Positions 11,757-22,469 of a stretch of DNA of 64,000 nucleotides are shown in pieces. Under the pieces are notes generated by a model, which worked only from the letters and a program-made list of their open reading frames with translations, was not told where the DNA came from and did not search any database. Numbering within the stretch: position 1 is the first letter of the stretch; every line of letters starts with the position of its first letter. Made by a program: the position numbers and the translations under genes. Origin of the DNA: Heligmosomoides polygyrus polygyrus (lineage: Eukaryota > Nematoda > Chromadorea > Rhabditida > Heligmosomidae); assembly GCA_947396885.1 (NCBI GenBank), contig OX377204.1, positions 1,426,001 to 1,490,000 of the forward strand, given 5' to 3'.

Positions 11757-12942
11757 CCGAAATGGTTCTCAGCTTTCTCTCTGTGTCTTTACTGGACTGT
11801 CGCTTTCCAACCCTCATCTCATGCCTTTGTCTATCCTTTTCTCTACCTTCATCCCTCTCCTCTTTTCACTCCTCCTCTTCCTCCTCTTATTACCTACTCC
11901 TCGTTCTCACCATCCTTACCATGATCTTCATCTTCAAATACATTATCTTCTTCTACTTCTCCCTTATTTCTTCCCTTATCCGTACCCTTCCTCTTCCTCC
12001 TCCTTCCACGCTCCACATCTTCAGCCAATTTTGAGCTTTCGTTTCTAACTGCTTCTGTCTGTTAATCTGTCTTGTCGCGCGACATTCTTCAGCATCCCTT
12101 TCGCTTCATCGCTCACCTCAAATTGCTCGTGATCCACAATGTTTCCTCTTTTTCCTGTTATTCACATTCTCAGCAGCTTATCGTTCTTTCCGTACGTTCT
12201 CACTTTCCTTCTCTGTTCCTTCCGACGATCACTTCCTGTACCCTCCTCTCCATATTCTGGCTCCTATTCTCATTTTCTTCTGTCATCCTCGTTCTCGCTC
12301 TCATCATTTCTTCCTGTCATTTCCTTATAATCTTCTTCGCGTTCTGGTCTTCTTTTATCGTCTGACCTCTTTTTCTTTATTCTCTCGTCTTTCTTCAACT
12401 CTTGGTTCTTCTCTCCTTTCGGGTTTACCTTCGCTTTCTTTCTCCGCATGTACTTCTTCACCATCTATCTTGCTCTTCCCGTTCTCTCCCACTTCGTTAT
12501 GCCTCTTCCAACCTCCACCTCGCGCTGTCTATTGCACCTCCTCTACACCTTCATATCATCTTTACTTCTTCTTCTCTCATCCTCTTTGCTGGTCCTCTTA
12601 TTCTCTACTGCACGTCCTCTTTTTCTTACTCATGTTCTCTTTTTTCCTTACATCGCTTTCTTAGCCTATTCTTTCCTTCTCTCTCCTTTTTTTGCCTTTT
12701 CTTGTTTTGACCTCTCGTTTTCCCCTGGTTCTTCTGTAGTCGTTTGCCGTGAATTTGTCTTCTGCCTCGTCCCATTTCTTTCCGTGTTCTTACCTCCTTC
12801 TAATCTCTTCTTCTTCCTTCCATTCACTTTTCTTCAACTTCTTTGTGATTTTTTCCTTCACCTCACATTCTTCTCTCTTTGTATCCACTCATCTGCGCTC
12901 TTCTTATGCTCTCTCAAATCCTCTTCTCGTCCTAAAGACTGA
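11757..12942 (+). repeat. Pyrimidine-rich tract 1
   Basis: About 1.2 kb in which the + strand is almost entirely C and T (CTTCTTCCTC-type runs). The long Ser/Leu/Phe frames here are low-complexity artefacts. It begins directly after GC-rich island 1. Confidence 0.85.
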
Positions 12943-13330
12943 TGCATCCACCAGTCCCCTGTTATTGCATCAGATTCGCCTTTTTCTGGTTGATGAGACA
13001 CTTGTGAACACTGCTGGAAACTGAGTGGCATCTTGTCTCAGGAAGCTCTTCTCGACGCTATCTACTGCCCTTGAATCGTCGGTCTCTCGTCGCGATGCGG
13101 CTTGATTCTCCGTCAGCTTCAGAATGGTTTAGCAGCGTCGTTCCTCTGGAGACACGAATAAGTCCGGTCTTCGGCCTCTTCTTTTTCCCGTCTTTCTCAA
13201 AGTAAGAAAAGCAGCGCTTTTCTACACTGCTCATTGTCTTCATCCCGTCCCACCTCAGCATAATCTTTCTTATCTGGCCAACAGATTCCCTTCTCCTTCA
13301 TTATATTGTTTCTTCTCGGTGAGCAATGGA

Positions 13331-13347
13331 GGGGGGGGGGGGGGGGG
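13331..13347 (+). repeat. Poly-G run of 17
   Basis: An uninterrupted G homopolymer on the + strand, at the 5' edge of an S1 fragment. Such runs can form quadruplexes. Confidence 0.9.
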
Positions 13348-13349
13348 AG

Positions 13350-13597
13350 GTGGCACTCGCATGCACTTCGAATCGACCTACGGATCGGCGGTTTCTGCTA
13401 GGCCAGTCGAGCCTTCCATTTCTTCGGAGTCGCTGGATTATCATCAGACTTGTTCGGAAAGAATGAAACACTGAATTGTACATCGACTGGCCACCGCAAG
13501 TCATCAGATACGCATTTGAATTCCTTCACGAGGAGTAGAATACGTGGTGCATCCCGAAGAGGGATTGATCAACGCTGTCATTTATCTTTACCTTTAA
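13350..13597 (+). mobile_element. S1 SINE, diverged
   Basis: Has the body and tail of S1 in order: GAGCCTTCCAT, CAGACTTGTTCGGAAAG, CTGGCCACCGCAAGTCAT, GTAGAATACGTGGTGCATCCC. The tRNA-like head is degraded. Confidence 0.65.
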
Positions 13598-13609
13598 ACA
13601 TGATAGCAT

Positions 13610-14140
13610 AGTACGGAGAGGCGTGGGGTGTTTTGCGCACCTGGAGTCGAGACTCGCGGTTTTGGTTCCGCCCTGGGCAGCCAAACCTACCAGTTCCAGG
13701 TCGGTGATCTGGGAAGGGATTAACACTCACCACGGACGTCAATATATGGGGTCACACACCAGCTGCCTCGACGACATGCTTTAGACGCGAAATGCGTGGC
13801 GTATTCCTGGAAGGAATCGATTAAAGCCGTCCTCTCTTCTTGATCGTTGTGTTGATTCTTCTTGAAGGCGTGCAGCACATTCGGATGAGCCGATAGCTGT
13901 CGCCTTCACATCTTTCGAGGCTGGATCCATGGTTCGAGTCCCATTTTCGTCCCATCCCTTCGAGACAGATGAATTGTTGGAAGTAAAACGGTGTTAGGAA
14001 GGAATGCAACGCCTACATGTTTATAGAATGACCATCGCAAGTTGTTTTGTGGTAAAAAGTCACATTCATTCGGCCTCTATTGTTATCCGTGAAAGTGGAA
14101 TGCATGGCGCAATCCACAAAGGGGTTGTCTTACCCTTATT
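13610..14140 (+). mobile_element. Cluster of S1-like SINE fragments
   Basis: Two partial copies in + orientation: 13620-13850 (GGTTTTGGTTCCGCCC to GCCGTCCTCT) and 13865-14135 (ATTCGGATGAGCCG, GGTTCGAGTCCC, GAATGCATGGCGCAATCC). Both are well decayed. Confidence 0.5.
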
Positions 14141-14318
14141 TTTATTTATTTATTTGCACCAAAATTGCGCGCCAATACAGTTAATGAAACTTTATGCTGC
14201 TTTTATGTTGCTTCCGCGATTTAATTCTCTTTATAATTTTTGCTGGTTTTTTTGCCTTATTTTCCAGAATTCGTCCCACTTTCCTTTCCTTCCTCGCACT
14301 CCCATCTCATCAATCGCC

Positions 14319-14815
14319 GTTCATACTTCGAGCGACAAGAGTGACAAGGGCGACTGAAGCGACTAGAGCGATTGGAGCGACTGGATCGACGGACATAGTG
14401 TGGTGCACGTAAATAATAAATAGTTACTACTCCACACTTCGTCCGCGAGCAAGGGCCTGTTCATACTTCGCGACAAAAGCGACAAAAGCGACAAAAGCGA
14501 CAAGAGCGACAAAAGCGACAAGAGCGACAAGAGCGACTGGCTCGACGGATGTAGTGTGGTGTACGTAAATAATTACAAATTTCACACTACATTCGTCGCG
14601 GGCGGAGTGTGGAGTACGCAATTATTTACGTACACCACACTATGTCCGTCGCCCCAGCCGCTCCAGTCGGTCTGTTCGCTCTTGACGCTCTTGTCGCTCT
14701 TGTCGCTCGAAGTATGAACAGGTCCTAATGTAATATCAAATACGCAATTATTTACGTACACCACACTAGTCCGTCGCCCCAGTCGCTCCAGTCACTCGAA
14801 GTATGAACAGGCCCC
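14319..14815. mobile_element. Family A MITE cluster with nonamer repeats
   Basis: The outer element 14453-14815 has GGGCCTGTTCATACTTCG and CGAAGTATGAACAGGCCCC; inside is a second inverted unit ending near 14725, and a left partial copy starts near 14319. The centre is a TAGTGTGGTGTACGTAAATAA type. A GCGACAAAA/GCGACAAGA nonamer is repeated about eight times at 14469-14535. Confidence 0.75.
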
Positions 14816-14819
14816 AAGT

Positions 14820-15440
14820 AGCTCCTCCACGTCGAAGATAGTAAACGATCGGTTGTATAACGGTGGTACCAGAGGGTTGACATAGCATAATGCAAGTCTT
14901 GGAGATGGATAAAGCCTCCTCTAAAATTTTGAATTAGAAGTACTTCAAGCACGACGTATAGACGGTGGATCCTATTCACTGTTCTACCATACTGACCTAG
15001 TCCCATTGACTTGAGCCTCTTCAGTACGCTGCGAAATGAGAGGTAATCTAACCAAGATCTAAGATGGAGCGCTAACGTCCAATAGTCTAACTTCGATGAG
15101 CAGGAAACTGCCCGTCGACACCTTGTCCATATTCCACGACCACGCTGTCCCATGCCAGAATCCATGGCTGAATTGCGGAAGCGTTGGCCAGACAACGTCG
15201 TTGCTGAATGGCAAGTTGGTGCATGCACCGCACCGCTGCTGTTTGAGCAGATGCCTCCGTACGTGGAAGCTCATCACGCACGTTGAATCATCAACCGCAT
15301 TCCTCTGCCGTCTGTCCACTTCAACCGTCCCCTCAACTTCAACGGCCGCTTCTCCGCCGCACATCACCGCCCTCCATGATTCACAGGGAGGAGGGGTGTC
15401 AACTTATCCACCGATTCTCAACGAGACCCATATGGTGTTG
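14820..15440. other. Unassigned, partly open on the minus strand
   Basis: Minus-strand frames (14832-15228 and 15059-15367) read LDYLSFRSVLKRLKSMGLG and FHVRRHLLKQQRCGACTN. They look like fragments of a transposon protein, but I cannot assign a family. Confidence 0.3.
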
Positions 15441-15442
15441 TA

Positions 15443-15851
15443 GAAGTTAGTTTTTGCTGCGGGCCACTGGGTGATCGGAGAGTGGAAAAATTTGTCTCCT
15501 AGTAAATCCGTTTCGACTTGAATCGGGTTGGAGACTACCGGGATAACCTGTGGGCTAAAGAAATTCTGGCACACATTTGAATTAAAATTAAAAAGCCCAC
15601 ACGAACTCAGTTTAAAATGAGCGCGGCAAGATGGCCAGCACTTTTTGCATAGGGGAGGATTCGAACCCTGACCTCCCGTTCATGAGTCACTGACGACAAC
15701 ACTTTGCCATTCTCGGACCACCCAGTGACCCTTACAATTAGATGGGAATCGTTGCGGTAACTCACTGATGCCCTTGTCAGCGACAGCGACAGCGACCTAG
15801 TCGCTTTTGTTTAGCGCCGAAGCGAATCCACGAAGTTTCGAAGGGTGCTGG
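15443..15851 (-). mobile_element. tRNA-like dispersed repeat, long copy
   Basis: Runs from GAAGTTAGTTTTTGCTG to CGAAGGGTGCTGG. On the minus strand it has an A-box-like TGGTCCGAGAATGGC and a clear B box (GGGTTCGAATCC). The copy at 17856-18130 has the same ends but lacks about 130 bp, which fixes the element boundaries. Confidence 0.75.
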
Positions 15852-15854
15852 TCG

Positions 15855-16720
15855 ACTGTCTGTTGACTTTGCGTCGCTGAGTCGGTCGGTCGGTCGGTCG
15901 GTCGGCGAGAGCACATTCTGGCGCATTTGTTCCGTCCCTGAGCGCTGCGAAGCTGCTTCACCGTCTCCACGGCGGACTCGTCTTCGTCTTCTTCCGTCGC
16001 TGATAGCCGACTGAGCTGCAGCAGCAGCAGCAGCAGTCGTGGAGTGTAATCTATGACGACGCCGCAGACCAGCAGCCGTCGCTCTCTTCGCTGCTTCGCT
16101 CACGTAATCACCGTTTTTACGGCATCTGACGCTGAATTCCTGCACATGACGGCGCGGTGCTGAGGTCAGAATGCTGAGCAGCTCTAGCCATCGGCAGAAT
16201 TCCATTCCTTTCATTCACGTTAGCTCTGAAGTCTTTGCCGAGATCGTCCTCGACGTCTATTCCGACGAGATCCACCCAGAGCTCATCAGCCGTCGCCCTC
16301 AACGTCACCGTTCTGTCCTTCGTCAGCTATCCGAGTACGGCATTAGAGTGAAGATTAGTCAATGGCTATCGGAGACAGATGGCGCCCCGACGGACGACGA
16401 AGAACGCCGTCGAAGGACGTGTGCGTCGGAGGATGTAGGGTTGAAACCCGTCGTGTCTATCGATTCCGGCGCAGCTCCCTTCGCCGCCGCCTCTTCGCTT
16501 CCACTCCAGTTTCTTCGATGTCGTCTAAAATGGCCCACAGACCGTCACCGCCATCCTATTCTTCGTCAGCGTCGACGTCACGGACGCGCTGAGAAGGATT
16601 GGTGTGTCACCGACGAGCCGATTCCACAGGGACGGCGTCAAGTACTGGTACGGCACGCCCCACGATGGGCTGCTTCAGGGGTTGTGGGAGAGGGTTTGTG
16701 TCAACGGTTGGTGGCGCGAC
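15855..16720. other. GC-rich, CGT-rich island 2
   Basis: Contains a GGTC tetranucleotide run (GTCGGTCGGTCGG near 15885-15905), a CAG run at 16017-16037, and dense TCG/CGT triplets. The 214-codon frame at 16171-16815 has no recognisable domain and competes with other open frames. Confidence 0.35.
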
Positions 16721-17009
16721 ATGCTACTTGGGGAATAGAATCCTTGAGGAATACGTGTGCTACTAAAGAGCCAGATGTATGCGTGCACGGCGGAAATTAT
16801 TCTTGGCAGATCTGAACGTTCTTCAGGAAATTGTCATGAATCTGCTGTGCCTCGCGTTGTAGACGCCTAATGTTGGCGCATGCGCCGGAAATCAGGTACA
16901 CTTCTGAAGCCAGACGTCCTAACAGACGTTCTAGTCGGATGCCCGGCCTAGTTCACTTCAGAAGATTTCACAGTTGAAAGATGTGCATGTAAAGGATGAG
17001 GATAAGAGT

Positions 17010-17185
17010 TGGTATTAGTCATTCCCTTTGCGGGATGTGCCACGCATTCAACTTCTACGGGATATCGCGGTTTGAGTGCGTCTTTGGTCGACGCAATAGC
17101 TTGTGGTGGAAGGCCGGTGGAGAGGTCAGTTCTTTATTACTCCCAGACAACTCTGATATCTATTCACCGACAGGGTAAAAAAGAA
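17010..17185 (-). mobile_element. S1 SINE, tail half
   Basis: The tail signature CCCTTTGCGGGATGTGCCACG to ACTCTGATATCTATTCACCGA is present; the tRNA-like part is missing. Confidence 0.6.
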
Positions 17186-17191
17186 AAATGG

Positions 17192-17395
17192 CGGCGTTAT
17201 TCAATCCCTTTAGGGATGCGCCATGTATTCTACTTCCACGGGATATCGCGGGGGCGACTTGAATGCGCACTTGACCTTATAATTACTTGAAGCTTTGGTT
17301 GGCCTGGGCGGGAAATACGGACCAAGAGCCAAAGTGCACGCGGCAGCTGGTGCCTCCTCCTCCTCCTCCTGCGCCACCATGCGTCCAGAAGTGGG
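17192..17395 (-). mobile_element. S1 SINE with internal deletion and CTC repeat
   Basis: Tail and tRNA-like ends are present, but the middle is deleted. The usual GCCTCCTCCGACTGCGC is expanded to a CTC microsatellite (TGCCTCCTCCTCCTCCTCC). Confidence 0.65.
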
Positions 17396-17604
17396 TGTAG
17401 AATATCTAAATCATGGCGTGACAGTCCCGGGCTGCTCCACCGAATGACGGCTTGTGATCTACTTCATAATTCCTGCAAATCCCCAGGATCATTCCTCAAG
17501 TAAGTGCAGCCCCAACGATGCTAACGAGTTAAGTCATTGAATCTTTTTGAAGCGAACGTTGCTCTATAATTTTAGGGGTGGACAGCAAAAAATACCATCA
17601 ACTA

Positions 17605-17730
17605 AATCAAATTCTGGATTTATCCTAGTCGGGAGGGGGCAACCCTAGGGTGACAGTTCTGTCTGCACTATCATACCACACCGCCACCACTTGAATTTGT
17701 CCAGTATCCCCCAATATCATGGGGCAGCAG
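17605..17730. repeat. Possible fragment of family G element
   Basis: CTGGATTTATCCTAGTCGGGAGGGGGC resembles the terminus of the elements at 45186 and 59469; the rest does not match. Confidence 0.35.
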
Positions 17731-17789
17731 ATGAATCTGTTGGACAACTTAAAGGAAGGGAAGTTCTGAGTAAAAACACCGTGTGCACC

Positions 17790-18270
17790 TTCAAACCCTT
17801 TATAAGATGCGCCACGCATTCTACATACTTCTACTGCATGTCGTGAAGGCGATTAGAAGTTAGTTTTTGCTGTGGGCCACTGGGTGATCGGAGAAATGAG
17901 CGCGGCAAGATGGCCAGCACTTTTTGCATAGGGGAGGATTCGAACCCTGACCTCCTGTTCATGAGTCACTGACGACAAAACGTTGCCATTCTCGCACCAC
18001 TCAGTGACCCTTACAATTAGATGGGAATCGTTGCGGTAACTCACTGATGCCCTTGTCAACGACAGCGACAGCGACCTAGTCGCTTTTGTTTAGCGCCGAA
18101 GCGAATCCACGAAGTTTCGAAGGGTGCTGGCATTTGGCCTACGCAATGACTTACGCTGACCAGCCGATAGACAACTCTGCCTCTTGTCCTTCCCAGACAG
18201 GAATACCAATTAAAGGACTCCGGGGAAGAAGCTTCGGTTGGTCTTGGCGAGGCACCTCTTCGGAATGTCT
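17790..18270 (-). mobile_element. S1 SINE interrupted by the tRNA-like repeat
   Basis: S1 tail (AAGATGCGCCACGCATTCTAC) up to about 17855 and S1 body (CATTTGGCCTACGC onward) from 18131 are separated by 17856-18130, so the other repeat inserted into an older S1. Confidence 0.7.
17856..18130 (-). mobile_element. tRNA-like dispersed repeat, short copy inside S1
   Basis: Same ends as 15443-15851, with the same minus-strand B box (GGGTTCGAATCC). It is 275 bp instead of 409 because of an internal deletion after GTGATCGGAGA. Confidence 0.75.
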
Positions 18271-18327
18271 CACCATGAACCTTGTATTCAAGTATAAAGG
18301 ACAAAGAAGACTAAAGAACGGTGCTGC

Positions 18328-18572
18328 TGAATCCCGTTTTGGACGCGCCACGCATTCTGCTTCTGTGGAGGCAATTTGAAGGGGTTTACGTTGGTGAGCC
18401 GATGTACAGATCTGTTTTTCATCCTTCCCAAACAAGTGTGGCACCCATTCGCCGACGTCGTAGAAGTGTAAGGCTTGGTTGGCCTGGGCGGGAAATCCGA
18501 AACAAGAATCGCGAATGAATGGTGGACGCGATAGCCGGCGCCTCCTCCGACTGCTTTATCGCGAGCTTTGTT
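18328..18572 (-). mobile_element. S1 SINE
   Basis: Runs from TTTTGGACGCGCCACGCATTC to GCGCCTCCTCCGACTGC, read on the minus strand. Confidence 0.75.
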
Positions 18573-18579
18573 CATGTAT

Positions 18580-19070
18580 AGGAAGATCGTTAAAAGTTTG
18601 CCTTACCGAACCTGGCGCTATCCATTCGGAACGAGAAAGCCCCTAATAAAATAGACGCCGGACTCGATTCTGTTACAACTCCGCGAGTATTCTCTCCATA
18701 TCATTGTGACCGACGAACCAATAAGACTTCACGTGGCTGTAATGTGGTGTATAGTAGACGCTCTGAACCTCTCATATTCATTGGATCTACACCGTTATTC
18801 CGCATATCGAGGATATAATCGAGTAGGTGTGGGCAGTATTCTGTTTATTTCGTGCTCCGTGCCAGAGTAGCTCAGCACTTCTTTTTCTTAATTGAATAGT
18901 AGCAACACATATCCTCTTTATTGTGATGTTCGATTTTTGTTCTTTCTGGGCATCCGGATGCCCTTCTAAGGCTAAAAATTCAGGTTACTCTTGGCCAACG
19001 GGCGCGCCAGTGATGCGCATTAATGACCGGGCCTCTTAATCTTTGGCAGCGTGATCTAGGTAGGGGCATC
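18580..19070. other. Unassigned interval
   Basis: No coding frame above 60 codons and no repeat family recognised. Confidence 0.3.
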
Positions 19071-19074
19071 CTAA

Positions 19075-19346
19075 TAAAGGATAAAGGACGGCGTTACTCA
19101 ATCCCTTTTGGGATGCGACTTCTATGGGATGTCGTGGATTGCGTATTTGGCAATGCAATGAATTGCGGTGGCGAGCCGATAAACAAGTTAGCGCTTTACC
19201 CTTCTCAGACAAGTCTGGTACCAATTCACCGAGCCCGGAGGGATGGAAGGCTTGGTTGGCCTGGGCGGGAGATCCGAACCAGGAACCTGGTATCGAGTGC
19301 AGGCGACAGTCGGCGCCTCCTCCGGCTGCGCTACACGCTCCCGGCA
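19075..19346 (-). mobile_element. S1 SINE, near full length
   Basis: AAAGGATAAAGGACGGCGTTAC marks the 3' tail and GGCGCCTCCTCCGGCTGCGCTA the A-box end, read on the minus strand. Confidence 0.8.
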
Positions 19347-19429
19347 TCCTAATAACATCTGAAATGATTCAATTCAGTTTCTTTAAGCCTCAACTGACTG
19401 GATCGAAAATGTAAGCTGTTACAACGATG

Positions 19430-19535
19430 TTTTGTTGCGATCAAAACTTCTAGCGCCAGGCGGGACCCGAACCTGCAACTCCGTCTGACCGGGCGGAAAC
19501 GCTCTACGCCATTACACCACGGGCGCTGTTTGATC
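19430..19535 (-). mobile_element. S2 tRNA-like SINE or tRNA pseudogene
   Basis: Minus strand: AGCGCCCGTGGTGTAATGGC, then GGTTCGGGTCCC and CGCCTGGCGCT, which pair as an acceptor stem with one mismatch. Beyond the tRNA-like part it shares an AGTTTTGATCGCAACAAAACAT tail with 38868-38985, so it is a repeat family rather than a single tRNA gene. Confidence 0.6.
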
Positions 19536-19589
19536 GAACGCTTGGAACTGTACATTTTCTCTAAATAAGGCAAAAATAAAAGATTTGTG

Positions 19590-19765
19590 GTAGTAGCGCA
19601 ATCAGAGAAGGCTTCTCACGTACATCCGATCCTAGGTTCCTGGTTCGGACTTCCGCCCAAGCCAACAAAGCCTTCCATTCCTCCGGGGTGGTGCATTGGA
19701 ACCAGACTTGTCTGGGAAAGATAAAGCGCTGATCTAAAATGGAATAGCCTCTGCAAGTCATTACA
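19590..19765 (+). mobile_element. S1 SINE, 5' two thirds
   Basis: TAGTAGCGCAATCAGAGAAGG is the A-box region, followed by the B box GGTTCGGACTTCC and body. The tail is lost. Confidence 0.7.
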
Positions 19766-20027
19766 TAGGTCAAATTTTAAAACAAATCCAGAAGTTCTAG
19801 CAACATCCACGACTGAATACCTCCGTCAGATGCGTGAACGCCCACATCGCGAGCATCGCCCTTCTTTAGATCTTATCTTAGAGCCTTCCTAGTCAGAGAT
19901 GGGACTATTTTGGTAGCACTAGAGCTGACGTCCAAACGTGGTTTTGTTGTCTGAATCGGCAATGCCGTTAAGGTTCATCCGTACCAGGGGACCCAGGGCA
20001 GAGGCATGGAATGTGTAGAGGTGCAAA

Positions 20028-20312
20028 AGGAGAAGGATAAAACGGCGGTTACTCAATTCCTTTGGGTTGCGCCACGCATTCTACTTCTACACGATTCATG
20101 GAGGCGATTTGAATGCGTATTTGCCCATAAAATGACTTGCTGTGGCCAGCCGATGAAAAAATCAGCGCTTTATCCTCACCAGATAAGTCTTGCATCAATT
20201 CACCGGCCCCGGACGGATGGAAGGCTTGTTTGGCCTGGCGGGCAATCCGAACCAACAGGAACCCTGTACGCGACAGCCGGCACCTTTATCCCACTGCGCT
20301 ACATGCACCCGA
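20028..20312 (-). mobile_element. S1 SINE
   Basis: Runs from AAGGATAAAACGGCGGTTACTC through GCCACGCATTCTACTTCTAC to CCCACTGCGCTACATGC, minus orientation. Confidence 0.78.
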
Positions 20313-20319
20313 CTTCAAG

Positions 20320-21120
20320 CTTCAGAAGCCTATGCCGAAGATCATTACTTATTTATTTATTAATTATTTATTTGTTTCAAGACGTAGATCACTGTCTAGC
20401 GTAAACGTACAAAGGAATACGAAATGAATAAGCTGACAAACTTCTGTATGCCAATAGATTTAATAATGACAATTACGCAAGTACCAACGAAAAAAAGCGC
20501 TTGAATCGTTTTTCCAGTAAATGCGCTGGATGACGGATGTTCATCCTCTTCTTCACTTCTTCGTCAACGGCCTCCAAAGCTTCCCAGACCGCTGCTTTCC
20601 TCTGGCCAGGTTCTGGCAGGGCTTGGTTGACTTGAAGGGTCAGACCCGCGTAGATGACGCATCCAGTACGCTGTTCGCATCATTGGGCCTCTTCAACTAC
20701 ACCAGTTTCTACAGTCTTTCAGCTCGACGTGGGCCAGATACGTCGTCGAAAAGGCAACACAATGCTCTGTACGAAGGGTAACGTGACGTAGCCCGTCACG
20801 TATTGGTTGCCGTCTGCCATTATCAGGTGACTGACCAGGTGAGACCAAACCAGCGAGGTCATCTGCATTACTACCTGGAGTGGTAGTTTCTAGAGAGAAG
20901 TCGGAGAACGAATTCGTCTTTGAACCATGGTGTTAGTACTTCGAACCAAGTGCACTTGGCTTTTGATGTCAGGGGTTGCTTCACGAGTACTAGTCGTTAC
21001 TGTGGCCTACATGGGGGAAGGGCCAGATCAATCAGGTTCCAAGGGGGTGTGGTACCGGTGTACTGACTGGCTGACGCACATTCGGATGACGCGCTGATTG
21101 GTTACATTTGGCTGACGCGT
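20320..21120. other. Unassigned interval
   Basis: TTATTTAT microsatellite near 20346-20375, then an 86-codon + frame at 20521-20781 with no recognised domain. ACTAGTCGTTACTGTGGCCTAC at about 20986 is related to the minisatellite unit at 31.4 kb. Confidence 0.35.
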
Positions 21121-21129
21121 TATCGCTTC

Positions 21130-21400
21130 CCGACGTTGGCGATAAAGGTTGGCGTTAACGAATCCTTTTTCGGAACGCGTCATGCATTCTATTTCTAGAT
21201 GATGTCGTTGAGGCAAGTTGAACGCGTATTTGGCTAATACAGCGACTTGAGATGGAAAATTCAGTGCTTCGTACTACCCAAGATAAGTCATCAATTCACT
21301 GCCCCGGAGGGGAAAAAGGCTTGGTTGCCTTGGCCAGAAATCCGAACTAAGAACATTGACAGCCGCCACCTCCCCCGACTGCGCTATCACGAGCCGTAGA
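21130..21400 (-). mobile_element. S1 SINE
   Basis: Tail CGGAACGCGTCATGCATTCTA and head CACCTCCCCCGACTGCGCTA, minus orientation, moderately diverged. Confidence 0.7.
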
Positions 21401-21707
21401 GAAGGCTAGAGTTGCTTTAGAGAATCTCACGAAAATTGGCTTCGTGACTGGCTTAAGCAGCGATTATACAAGTAGGCTTTACTGATCAAATTAGCAATGA
21501 AAACAGCATCAGATAACACTGGAAGTTGTGTGAGGTAATTTCATTATTGTTGGCGATTTAGTGCATGAGGATTGGCGGCTATCACACCTCTTCCACCTTA
21601 ACCACGTTTACCTAAAACACTAAGTCTACCGTCATTTTTGCGCTGTCACCTTCCCTGACTTGACTGGCACCAATTTGTGGACAAGGAAGCTCCTGTGGTA
21701 TTCCTTA

Positions 21708-21798
21708 GGGCCCGTTTATACTTCAACCACATTGATCGGGCCATCTATGGTCATACACATGGAGCTGCGTCGCTCGGCGTCGAAGTATAAACGGGACC
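21708..21798. mobile_element. Family B MITE, short, with TTA duplication
   Basis: GGGCCCGTTTATACTTC and GAAGTATAAACGGGACC bound 91 bp, flanked by TTA at 21705-21707 and 21799-21801. The left arm is shortened. Confidence 0.75.
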
Positions 21799-21924
21799 TT
21801 AGACATCGCGTTGATCCCGCGCCTCCGATCGTCGACAGTCTTCAAGCTATCCTGTCACAGTTCTTGAAATAATCCACTCCGAACATCCTCTCCTCATTTC
21901 TTATTTGGAGTCTGTCCTAGTAAC

Positions 21925-22188
21925 GATTGAAGGATGAAGGACGGCGTTAGTCAATCTCTTTTGGGATGCGCCACGCATTCTACTTCTGCGGGATGTCGCG
22001 GAAGTGATTTGAATGCGTATTTGGCCATACAATGACTTGCGGTGACCAGCCGACGAACAAGTCAACGTTTTATCCTTCCCAAACAACTCTGGGCTTGGTT
22101 GGCCCGAAATCCGAACCAAGATCCTGGTATCAGGTGCACGCGACAGCCGGCACCTTCTCCGACTGCGCTACACGCGCCCATACCAGCG
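21925..22188 (-). mobile_element. S1 SINE
   Basis: GGATGAAGGACGGCGTTAGTC to TTCTCCGACTGCGCTACACG, minus orientation; a few dozen bases of the mid-body are deleted. Confidence 0.78.
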
Positions 22189-22469
22189 ATTACCATAAGT
22201 ACTAGTGGATCGAACATCTAGACATTGCTGACTAGGCCTTAGCTGAGAGAAGGCTGGCGATCTCTTCGTGGCGGTCTTACTTCAGAAGACGTCCTTGGGA
22301 GGGAGATAGCGACGGCTGACAAGAATAGAGCAATCTTCTACAAAGCGGTTTTCGGCCATCTGTAGACGAAAAGGGGACTTTTGTAGTGATTCCAGGAGAA
22401 TACATTTTGGACTAAATGAATGGAGTTTCAATGACGATCGTGGAAACTATTTATACCGTTTTTTGTGCG

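Noticed and set aside
16171..16815. 214-codon open frame in GC-rich island 2
   Set aside because: No recognisable domain and biased triplet content explains the openness.
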